NCBI GenBank assembly: GCA_024222455.1
Contig: JAAEPD010000440.1
Location: 1-36,182, forward strand
DNA: 36,182 nt
Origin: Aureispira sp.
GTDB taxonomy: Bacteria > Bacteroidota > Bacteroidia > Chitinophagales > Saprospiraceae
Direction of reading: 5' to 3'
Both the position numbers and the translations under genes were made by a program. Below the pieces are notes generated by a model. It was not told the DNA's origin and searched no databases. It worked only from the letters and a program-made list of their open reading frames with translations. Shown here piece after piece: positions 30,039 to 36,182 of the stretch. Numbering within the stretch: the first letter of the stretch is position 1; the number at the start of each line of letters is the position of its first letter.

Positions 30039-30056
30039 ATGCTTTTAAGCATCTAA
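30035..30056. terminator. Palindrome across convergent stop codons
   Basis: A perfect 10-bp stem TTAGATGCTT/AAGCATCTAA (30035-30044 and 30047-30056) has a TT loop. It includes the stop of the LRR gene (30036-30038) and the stop plus last codons of the convergent membrane protein (30045 onward). T/A-rich flanks are short. It is likely a bidirectional terminator or barrier. Confidence 0.6.
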
Positions 30057-30470
30057 TAAATCACTTGTTCCTCCAGGCTTAGCTTTAGCCCCCTTGATTC
30101 CTTTATAGTAAAAGAAAAATGGGATTCCCCACAACATAAAATCACCTAAAATAATAAGGGGATTTGGAGCAGTAGATAAAAGTGTCAGTAAACCCAAGAC
30201 AAACACAGTAGTATTGATTCCTGCAAAAATATTAGCCACTATTCTAGTTCCGCTCTTAGTTCCTTCTGGCCTTCCTGCTTCAATTGATAACTTGACAGAA
30301 GCAACCACATAAGGTAAATAACCTGCTAAAAAAATAACAAATGCAATCATTAAGGCTTCTCCTAAACCAGCCATCCCCATTGCCCCCATTCCACAAGCAC
30401 TTGCAAGAGTAGGTATCAAAATTATAGCTGATAAAACTAGGAATGTTGTAATTCTATTTAATGTATTCAT
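30045..30470 (-). CDS. Small membrane protein with signal peptide and Gly/Met-rich start
   Basis: The protein has 141 aa. A signal peptide or first membrane helix (ITTFLVLSAIILIPTLASAC) is followed by GMGAMGMAGLGEA, then hydrophobic helices at about 38-59 (ALMIAFVIFLAGYLPYVVAS), 78-100 (RIVANIFAGINTTVFVLGLL) and 106-123 (PLIILGDFMLWGIPFFFYY). The Cys at residue 26 could be lipid-modified if the first helix is a lipoprotein signal (LASAC), making it a lipoprotein with further helices. Family not recognised. It precedes the beta-repeat genes on the minus strand but is not obviously coupled to them. Confidence 0.55.
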   Translation of the reverse strand: MNTLNRITTFLVLSAIILIPTLASACGMGAMGMAGLGEALMIAFVIFLAGYLPYVVASVKLSIEAGRPEGTKSGTRIVANIFAGINTTVFVLGLLTLLSTAPNPLIILGDFMLWGIPFFFYYKGIKGAKAKPGGTSDLLDA

Positions 30471-30545
30471 CTTAAATTGTATTAATAGGGTTCTTATTTA
30501 ACTATTCTCTTATCAAGATACTATTAAAATTGAGTTCTTTGGCCC

Positions 30546-31619
30546 TTATCGAGCAATCATTACTTTCTTCGTCCACTCTTTCGCACCACTTTCTATATGT
30601 AATACATAAACACCATCCTCCAGTTTAGGGGTATCTATACTAGTACTTTTACTTCCCAAATCACCTTTCAAAACAACCTTTCCTTGTATATCCAACAACT
30701 TATACTCTCCAACAAACAGCTCCTCATGATCAACCCAAATATAATTCAATTCTGATCGAAATGACACTGAAATAGCATCTGACTCCTCTATACTTTCCAC
30801 CTCCTTAGTTCCTATAGATAAAAACTGGCTATTGGGACCTTCTTTATCCAAATCCCAAAAGAAAAAGAAGAAAAATGCGGCTACCCATTCTCTTTTTATC
30901 TTCTGATTATACTCTCCTACTTTAGTATAGCCATAGTATACATCTCCATCATTCTCTATATACCCAGCCTTGTTATAACCAATATATACATCTCCATCGT
31001 CCTCTATATAACCAGCCTTGTTATAACCAATATAAATATCGCCATCATCCTCTATATAGCCAACCTTGCTATTATTAATATAGATATCACCATCAGACTC
31101 GATTTCGCCTACTTTATTATAATCAATATACACATCGCCATCCTTTTCGATCTCACCAATTCTATTGTTTTTATAATAAATAGGGCTATCCTCTGCAAAA
31201 TAGTCTAGATTAATCGTTCCTGCATCCAAGTCCCAAAAGAAAAAGAAGAAAAACGCAGCTGCATATTCAGGAGGAACTCCATCAGCCTCACCAACTTTGC
31301 TCCCTTTGTAGTATACATCACCATCAGACTCAATCTCACCTTTTTTAGAGCTTCCAATATAGACATCACCATCTGATTCTATATAGCCCCTCTTGCTACT
31401 TCCTACATAAATATCGCCATCTGATTCTATGTAGCCTTTCTTAGAACTCCCAATATAGACATCGCCATCTGACTCGATCTTACCTTTTTTGGAACCGCCT
31501 ATATAGACATCACCATCTGACTCGATTTCGCCTATCTTACTACCTTTGTAATAAATATTTTGGGCAGAGCTGAATGAGTATCCTAACAAGAGCGTAAAGA
31601 CCACAAATAAGTATTTCAT
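30546..31619 (-). CDS. Secreted double beta-repeat protein with hexaphenylalanine segments and T9SS tail
   Basis: The protein has 357 aa. A signal peptide (20 aa, ends SSAQ) is followed by two modules, 22-134 and 147-261. Each has five 16-residue repeats of the type VYIGSSKKGEIESDGD and a sixth, incomplete repeat. A closing segment AAFFFFFFWDLD follows (six Phe at 123-128 and 249-254). The repeat pattern resembles the 5-fold beta-flower domains of Bacteroidota (from memory), in which each repeat gives one petal. Residues about 280-357 are a T9SS type A sorting domain (LLDIQGKVVLKGDL, LEDGVYVLHIESGAKEWTKK), so the protein goes to the cell surface. The hydrophobic F6 segment is not a transmembrane helix: only about 9 hydrophobic residues, flanked by acidic and basic ones. 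Role unknown; perhaps surface adhesion or assembly. Confidence 0.85.
   Translation of the reverse strand: MKYLFVVFTLLLGYSFSSAQNIYYKGSKIGEIESDGDVYIGGSKKGKIESDGDVYIGSSKKGYIESDGDIYVGSSKRGYIESDGDVYIGSSKKGEIESDGDVYYKGSKVGEADGVPPEYAAAFFFFFFWDLDAGTINLDYFAEDSPIYYKNNRIGEIEKDGDVYIDYNKVGEIESDGDIYINNSKVGYIEDDGDIYIGYNKAGYIEDDGDVYIGYNKAGYIENDGDVYYGYTKVGEYNQKIKREWVAAFFFFFFWDLDKEGPNSQFLSIGTKEVESIEESDAISVSFRSELNYIWVDHEELFVGEYKLLDIQGKVVLKGDLGSKSTSIDTPKLEDGVYVLHIESGAKEWTKKVMIAR
30837..31556 (-). repeat. 48-bp coding repeats, two five-plus-one blocks
   Basis: The coding region for the beta modules is made of 48-bp units. Block 1 (31218-31556) and block 2 (30837-31181) each hold five full units and one capped unit. 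Block 1 is almost homogeneous (GGSKKG or GSSKKG type), while block 2 has diverged (YNKAGYIEDDGD type). The blocks are homologous to the single block in the neighbouring gene (31691-32038), so this DNA should be prone to recombination. Confidence 0.75.
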
Positions 31620-31642
31620 AGTTATTTTTTTACAAAAAAAGG

Positions 31643-31667
31643 GCTATTGCATTTCACATACAATAGC
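31643..31667 (-). terminator. Terminator of the 137-aa beta-repeat gene
   Basis: The stem GCTATTG/CAATAGC (31643-31649 and 31661-31667) has an 11-nt loop. A plus-strand A-run (31634-31640) supplies the T-tract on the minus strand. It lies between the stop of the 137-aa gene (31688) and the start of the 357-aa gene (31619), so the two can be separate transcripts. Confidence 0.65.
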
Positions 31668-31687
31668 ACCTTACAATATGTTTTTTT

Positions 31688-32101
31688 TTAGCGTTTACGG
31701 CCTGCATCCAAATCCCAAAAGAAAAAGAAGAAAAATGCGGCTGCATGTTCTCTTTTCACGCCATCTGCTTCACCTACTTTACTACCTTTATAATAGATGT
31801 CACCATCAGACTCGACCTCTCCTTTTTTGGAACCGCCTATATAGACATCACCATCGGACTCTACTTCGCCCTTTTTAGAGCCTCCAACATAAATATCTCC
31901 ATCTGATTCTATTTCTCCTTTTTTAGAGCCACCAATGTAGACATCTCCATCAGACTCAATTTCGCCTACCTTACTTCCATTAATATAGACATCACCATCT
32001 GATTCGATCTCACCTATTTTGCTGCCTTTGTAATAAATATTCTGTGCACTCATCATGGAATAAGTCATCAAAAACACAGCTAGAGTCATCAACAATTTCA
32101 T
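31688..32101 (-). CDS. Secreted single-module beta-repeat protein with hexaphenylalanine segment
   Basis: The protein has 137 aa with a signal peptide MKLLMTLAVFLMTYSMMSAQ. It holds exactly one module: five 16-residue repeats (22-101, e.g. VYIGGSKKGEVESDGD), a sixth incomplete repeat and the closing segment AAAFFFFFFWDLDAG (Phe 123-128), then a basic end GRKR. No T9SS tail is present, so it may be periplasmic or surface-associated by another route. It shares module architecture, Phe position and most repeat sequence with the 357-aa neighbour and probably gave rise to it, or was trimmed from it, by duplication. Confidence 0.85.
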   Translation of the reverse strand: MKLLMTLAVFLMTYSMMSAQNIYYKGSKIGEIESDGDVYINGSKVGEIESDGDVYIGGSKKGEIESDGDIYVGGSKKGEVESDGDVYIGGSKKGEVESDGDIYYKGSKVGEADGVKREHAAAFFFFFFWDLDAGRKR

Positions 32102-32239
32102 CTTATTTGTTTTTTAGTTATAGTGCACTAACTTCTAGTAAACAACTACTAAAAAATAGTGCCCTATTATTTTATATAAAAATGATTAAACTACCTTCCA
32201 AATTTAGTACATTCGCAGGCATAAATCAATACAGCTATT

Positions 32240-32752
32240 ATGAATTATTTTGAGTTTTACGAAATTCCGATCAGTTTTAGGCCAGATTCTGGTGATCTTA
32301 GACGCAAGTTTTTGTTGACCAGCAAGAAATACCATCCTGATTTTTACACATTAGAATCTGACGAAAAACAAGCAGAGGTTTTAGAACTTTCTACAATCAA
32401 TAATCAAGCCTACAAAACCCTAAGCAATCTGGATAGTTGCATGGGTTATGTACTGAGACTCAAAGGTGTATTGAAAGATGGTCAAACACAGTCCCTTCCT
32501 CAAACTTTTTTGATGGAAATGATGGAAGTCAATGAAGACATCATGGATTTACAATTTGCCTTTGTTCAAGATAAATACGAAAACCTACTTCAACAGCTAG
32601 AATACACCGAAAAAGAGTTAGAAACGGCTGTAGAACCTATGCTTAATAGTAATACAGTAGAAGATGAACATTTAGAGCCTGTCTTAGAATATTATTTCAA
32701 GAAGCGTTATCTACATCGCATTAGAGAGAATATGGAAAAGCTAAAATCCTAA
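32240..32752 (+). CDS. hscB: Fe-S protein assembly co-chaperone HscB
   Basis: The protein has 170 aa. The N-terminal J domain is clear: MNYFEFYEIPISF, a helix with LRRKFLLTSKKYHPDFY (HPD at 32-34), and NNQAYKTLSN after the loop. The C-terminal ~90 residues form the HSCB_C helical bundle (LMEMMEVNEDIMDLQFAFVQ, FKKRYLHRIRENMEKLKS) that binds the scaffold IscU. HscB stimulates the ATPase of the Hsp70 HscA/DnaK during cluster transfer from IscU. No isc genes neighbour it. The gene stands alone on the plus strand, divergent from the beta-repeat gene and convergent with the propeller gene 5 bp downstream of its stop. Confidence 0.9.
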   Translation: MNYFEFYEIPISFRPDSGDLRRKFLLTSKKYHPDFYTLESDEKQAEVLELSTINNQAYKTLSNLDSCMGYVLRLKGVLKDGQTQSLPQTFLMEMMEVNEDIMDLQFAFVQDKYENLLQQLEYTEKELETAVEPMLNSNTVEDEHLEPVLEYYFKKRYLHRIRENMEKLKS

Positions 32753-32757
32753 TAGAC

Positions 32758-34527
32758 TTATTCCTCTACCTCATAATGAATTGCCTTATTGTTAATTCCA
32801 ATACTTAATATGCCATTGCTATAGGTAGCAGTATGTATAAAATCAAACTCAATAGTCCCCAAACTCTGTTGCCACTTGAGTTTCCCATCTTTTGACACAC
32901 AAAAGATATAACCATCCACATCTCCAAAATCTTCTACATCCAAATCATCCTCATCATTATTAGCGACAACTAAAATATCACCATTTTTTTGTTCAAAAAC
33001 AGCATTAACTACCCGAACTGGTGAAAACCGAATCACTTTAGAACTCCCTGCATACAATTCCCAAAGTTTCTTGCCTTCTTTATCGGTCTTAAACAGCCAA
33101 ATTCTTGTATTATCTTTTTTGCCATCAGCTCCATAAGCCTCCCCAGCTATCACCACACCACCATCTTTAGTCACACAAGCAGCCTCTCCTGCATCTATTG
33201 TATTATCCGAATAGCTACGCTCCAATAAAAGCTTGCCTTTCTGATCGAAACGATACAAAACTGTGCTAGCACTATTACTTCCTGTTACTACAATTTCTCC
33301 ATTTTTGCCATAAGGCTTTATTACATATTCTTCCACATCATTATCTTCATAACCATCATGAGAAATGGTGCTTGTAGGTACTTCCCATATAACTTTCCCA
33401 GCACTAGAATAAGCCGTTACTCCTATTCCTGCTGTTATAATATTTCCCTTCTCATTCACATAAATATCTTTTAAATATTCGTTATACTCAACCTTATCTT
33501 TCCTTACTTTCACCCATTTGAGATTACCTTTTCCATCCCATTTCAAAAGTTCTGCAAAGCGATCGGAAGGATGTCCCCAATTTATCATTTTGCTAGTATC
33601 TGTCTCTTCTACCAAAACACCTACATAGATAGAGCCATCCGCTGCTTGATGCACAGCTGTTGGCATATACATAGTTACATTATTCTTTTTCTTTGTTTTT
33701 ATAGTAGATGTCCATATTGTTTGACCTGCAGCATCTACTAAACTATACATTCCTCCATTTTTCTGTTTATTTCCTTCAAAAACAAAAGCCTGTTGAGTAC
33801 TTGCAAAAACACCTAAAACACTTTGATTGTTGGCTACTTCAAAGCTATTTTTCATATTTAAATAATTAGGGTAAACCTTCTTTTCTGGGGCTTCTAAAGG
33901 CTGGATAGTTATATCTACATCTAAAGTAAATTTTATGGTTTGTCGCTTACTTTCCAAACAATCCATAACATATTCTGTAGGCAGACGCCCACAACCATGC
34001 GACTCTCTTACATCCAAGCATTCCTTAGTTTGTTTTTCGCCAAAAACGCCATATATTTCCCAATCAAAAACAACAGAAAAGCGATCTAACCCATTGTTTT
34101 TGAAAGTAATTTTATCCTTTTTACGATATGCATTAATTGGGTTTTCTGCTGAGATCTTCCATTTATCTATTTCGATGCCAGTATAAATATCTGTGATAGC
34201 AATATAATCGAAGTACTTGTACAGCGAATCTGCATGTGTAGAGATCTTTGCAATATTTTTATGGAACTTGAGTGTAGCTAACATACCTTTATAACGCACT
34301 CTAATCAAATCTGCAGTTTCTAAATCTTTGCTATAGTAACTCTCAATATCAGCTTCTTGTTTTAGATCATGGATTTTAAGGGTGTATCCATTAGTATGAT
34401 TTTTGTACCATTTATCCATGGCATCACTTACTTTTGAATTAAGCTTCAAGCTATTTTGAGCAGATGTAGTTGTGGTGAAAATTGTAATAAAAAAAAGACT
34501 CAATACAAATCCAAATAAATATTTCAT
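32758..34527 (-). CDS. Secreted protein with Cys-rich N-domain and PQQ-like beta-propeller repeats
   Basis: The protein has 589 aa with a signal peptide ending TTTTSAQ (residues 1-24). The N-terminal ~210 residues are a unique domain with three Cys, in the context KECLDVRESHGCGRLP and DCLESK. From about residue 235 there are repeats of the type D-x-x-G-x-x-x-W: LVDAAGQTIWTS, KWDGKGNLKWVKV, AYSSAGKVIWEVPTS, KTDKEGKKLWELYAG and VSKDGKLKWQQSLG. These are blades of a PQQ-like/quinoprotein-type propeller, usually seven or eight. There is no sorting tail and no enzyme residues I can name. Likely a surface or periplasmic binding protein. Confidence 0.7.
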   Translation of the reverse strand: MKYLFGFVLSLFFITIFTTTTSAQNSLKLNSKVSDAMDKWYKNHTNGYTLKIHDLKQEADIESYYSKDLETADLIRVRYKGMLATLKFHKNIAKISTHADSLYKYFDYIAITDIYTGIEIDKWKISAENPINAYRKKDKITFKNNGLDRFSVVFDWEIYGVFGEKQTKECLDVRESHGCGRLPTEYVMDCLESKRQTIKFTLDVDITIQPLEAPEKKVYPNYLNMKNSFEVANNQSVLGVFASTQQAFVFEGNKQKNGGMYSLVDAAGQTIWTSTIKTKKKNNVTMYMPTAVHQAADGSIYVGVLVEETDTSKMINWGHPSDRFAELLKWDGKGNLKWVKVRKDKVEYNEYLKDIYVNEKGNIITAGIGVTAYSSAGKVIWEVPTSTISHDGYEDNDVEEYVIKPYGKNGEIVVTGSNSASTVLYRFDQKGKLLLERSYSDNTIDAGEAACVTKDGGVVIAGEAYGADGKKDNTRIWLFKTDKEGKKLWELYAGSSKVIRFSPVRVVNAVFEQKNGDILVVANNDEDDLDVEDFGDVDGYIFCVSKDGKLKWQQSLGTIEFDFIHTATYSNGILSIGINNKAIHYEVEE

Positions 34528-34592
34528 AGTGTGGTGTGGTCTAATGGTGTATATAATTTACTGAACACCCACTTAGATGCAACTAACTGAAA

Positions 34593-34626
34593 AAAGGATG
34601 TATATTCCTTAAAACATACATCCTTT
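34593..34626 (-). terminator. Intrinsic terminator of the serpin gene
   Basis: A perfect 11-bp stem AAAGGATGTAT/ATACATCCTTT (34593-34603 and 34616-34626) with a 12-nt loop has plus-strand A's before it giving T's on the minus strand. It lies about 40 bp after the serpin stop (34667). Confidence 0.75.
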
Positions 34627-34666
34627 CTCTACCATTTCTAACAAGAAGTTTAGTGTATAAAACCTC

Positions 34667-35989
34667 CTATTCTTTAGGATTGACTACTTGCCCCATAAAC
34701 AAGATACTATTGGTACTACTCTCTTTTATCAGATACATAAAAGGTCTATTTGCATTAAACATCAAAGGTTTTGGAGCCATCCCTCGTCCTTCCATAGTTA
34801 CTACTGTCACAGCAGCAGCCTCAGTACCTTGTTCATTAACCTCTATCATTGCTTTATGAAAAATATTCCCAATAAAAATATCTGCTAATCTAATCATTTT
34901 AGTAAAATCAGCTCCCCCTTCAAAAGGTATTTTCATGCCTAATTTTTCCTTAAAAGCATTACTTAAGTTCATTGTTGGCGTTTCTATTTTAAACTTAGGC
35001 AACCGAACTAATACATTCCCTTCATAGGCATCTAAGGGATTAGATCTCCATATACTATAATTTGCACCACCATCTAGGTTTGCTACCACTTGTTGCAAAG
35101 TAACCCCCTCATTAGGTAAGACAAGTACCATAGAGGCTTTATTATCTTTGTAAGGCAACTCTAATATTCTATAGTCCTCTTCTAAAACAACTCTTGTTTC
35201 CAATTCTTTATTCATAAAATCAACTGATACTGTACTTTGATCATTTAGTATAAATTCGCCTTCTCTTGTATCCTCTTTATCAAACTCTTTATCCCATGTA
35301 CCATAAAAATAGATCGCATTGGCTAAGGCAACTCGAACGCCATCTAAGTTGGAAGGCTTCAAAATATCCTTTATTTTATCATTTGTTTTTTTAGCTGCCC
35401 AGGCATTTATTTTCTCAGCACCTTCCTCTTTAGAGCTAAATGTTCCTGCCTGTGATTCATAAAAAGCTTTAGTCATTTCTACAAACCCTCCTTTTAAACC
35501 ATATCCACTAGCTGTCCAGATCTTATTGGCCACTTTTATAGTAATAGCCCCTTCTGTTTCTTTTAGTAATTTGGAATTTAAGGTACCTAATGCCTTGTGA
35601 AAGGATTGCACATTCCCCTCAGGAAAATGAAGCGTTTTCCTTATTTGGGTTTCCGTTTCCCCTTTAGCTCCGCCATAGACCATACCTAAGGCCACAGTGA
35701 TACTATAAGGTGAGAATATCATATTCTCATTAGGCTTATTCATAGCTTGAAATAACTCTATAGCAAATTGTGTATTTCCTTCTACTAAATCCATCTCTGC
35801 CACAGTATCCCCTACTTCATACAAAGAATCTATTTTACTAGAATCAACTGGCCCCAAATCTTCCTCCTCCTCTTCTTCTTCTGGTTCTACATTATTGACT
35901 AATGCAACATTGCTCACATTAGGTTGATCACTATTGCAAGCAGTAAGTCCTAATAAAAATGCAAATAGCATCCATTTGCTTAAATTCAT
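34667..35989 (-). CDS. Lipoprotein serpin with trypsin-type (P1 Arg) reactive loop
   Basis: The protein has 440 aa from the ATG at 35987-35989, chosen because it gives a lipoprotein signal (MNLSKWMLFAFLLGLTAC) with lipid-linked Cys18. An in-frame start further up gives a long hydrophobic extension. An acidic linker EPEEEEEEEDLGP follows, then the full serpin domain: NMIFSPYSITVALGMVYGGA, ANKIWTASGYGLK, KTNDKIKDILKPSNL, AIYFYGTWDKEFDKEDT and a C-terminus NANRPFMYLIKES (440 vs ~375-400 in soluble serpins because of the lipoprotein part). The hinge EQGTEAAAVT has small residues at P12-P10 (inhibitory type). Counting from the hinge, P1 is Arg402 in the sequence MEGRGMAP (codon 34784-34786), with 38 residues after it. 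It probably protects the cell surface against trypsin-like proteases. Confidence 0.9.
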   Translation of the reverse strand: MNLSKWMLFAFLLGLTACNSDQPNVSNVALVNNVEPEEEEEEEDLGPVDSSKIDSLYEVGDTVAEMDLVEGNTQFAIELFQAMNKPNENMIFSPYSITVALGMVYGGAKGETETQIRKTLHFPEGNVQSFHKALGTLNSKLLKETEGAITIKVANKIWTASGYGLKGGFVEMTKAFYESQAGTFSSKEEGAEKINAWAAKKTNDKIKDILKPSNLDGVRVALANAIYFYGTWDKEFDKEDTREGEFILNDQSTVSVDFMNKELETRVVLEEDYRILELPYKDNKASMVLVLPNEGVTLQQVVANLDGGANYSIWRSNPLDAYEGNVLVRLPKFKIETPTMNLSNAFKEKLGMKIPFEGGADFTKMIRLADIFIGNIFHKAMIEVNEQGTEAAAVTVVTMEGRGMAPKPLMFNANRPFMYLIKESSTNSILFMGQVVNPKE

Positions 35990-36182
35990 AATCTTAGTAG
36001 TTTGTGAAAACCATTTTTGTTTTTGGCAACAGCTTTCTTGTTTTAAGTACTGATTCAAAATAAATAATAAGTTATATTTGCTTTCCAAAAGCAAAATAAA
36101 TGGGAAGGAAAGTAAAAAAAATAGACTTAACGGAGTTAGAGCACTCTGAATTAACAAAAGGTTACAAAAGCTCAAATTCTGC

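Noticed and set aside
31678-31878. Plus-strand His/Leu-rich open frame antisense to the beta-repeat gene
   Set aside because: Its composition is a by-product of the F6 and repeat codons on the other strand.
30837-32038. Regular 48-bp repeats that look like a CRISPR-type array
   Set aside because: Each unit is exactly 16 codons, stays in frame with no unique spacers and encodes the beta repeats. No cas genes are present.
35990-36175. Longer serpin start at 36175
   Set aside because: It would put a second hydrophobic region ahead of the clear lipoprotein signal MNLSKWMLFAFLLGLTAC.

Overview
The window looks like a piece of an AT-rich Bacteroidota chromosome, most likely from the Saprospirales (Aureispira/Saprospira-like). 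That placement is inference. It rests on a SusC-like/OMP-type TonB-dependent receptor with an N-terminal carboxypeptidase-regulatory-like domain, a C-terminal type IX secretion (T9SS) tail, many small lipoproteins, LRR proteins, promoters of the TAnnTTTG (-7) type, and a general lack of Shine-Dalgarno sequences. No tRNA, rRNA, CRISPR array or prophage was seen. The only sign of a mobile element is the first 33 codons of a possible transposase at the left edge, next to a TPR gene that appears cut mid-repeat.

Layout. 1-1.1 kb: possible IS end and truncated TPR gene. 1.3-3.4 kb: a LuxE/PaaK-type acyl-protein synthetase, divergent from two related small lipoproteins that end in a perfect 17-bp terminator. 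3.4-5.4 kb: small membrane proteins, a structured intergenic repeat and a DUF2809 protein. 5.3-8.0 kb: one polypeptide containing two complete D-alanine-D-alanine ligase modules. 8.2-10.6 kb: two paralogous 3-TM proteins flanking an unrelated membrane protein. 10.6-13.0 kb: a penicillin-acylase-family Ntn hydrolase. 13.0-15.4 kb: three nearly identical small secreted proteins, each with its own promoter and terminator. 15.7-18.4 kb: housekeeping genes glpD and parB. 18.4-22.1 kb: a TPR protein, two secreted PilJ-like helical proteins and an alpha/beta hydrolase. 22.2-24.7 kb: the TonB-dependent receptor. 25.2-30.0 kb: an apparent operon of a flavin amine oxidase and three LRR proteins of two LRR classes. 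30.0-32.1 kb: a membrane protein and two secreted proteins built of 16-residue beta repeats closed by a hexaphenylalanine segment. 32.2-36.0 kb: hscB, a secreted propeller-like protein and a lipoprotein serpin.

No single pathway links the window. Housekeeping functions (glpD, parB, hscB) are mixed with lineage-specific families showing duplication at every scale: lipoprotein pair, Ddl modules, 3-TM pair, triple secreted proteins, PilJ pair, LRR pair and beta-repeat modules. The parts most worth a second look are the beta-repeat/F6 proteins, the serpin with an antithrombin-like reactive loop, the fused double Ddl, the three-copy secreted protein, and a two-copy double-hairpin repeat with a compensatory base-pair change. 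Convergent genes often share a palindrome lying across or beside their stop codons, which suggests compact bidirectional termination.
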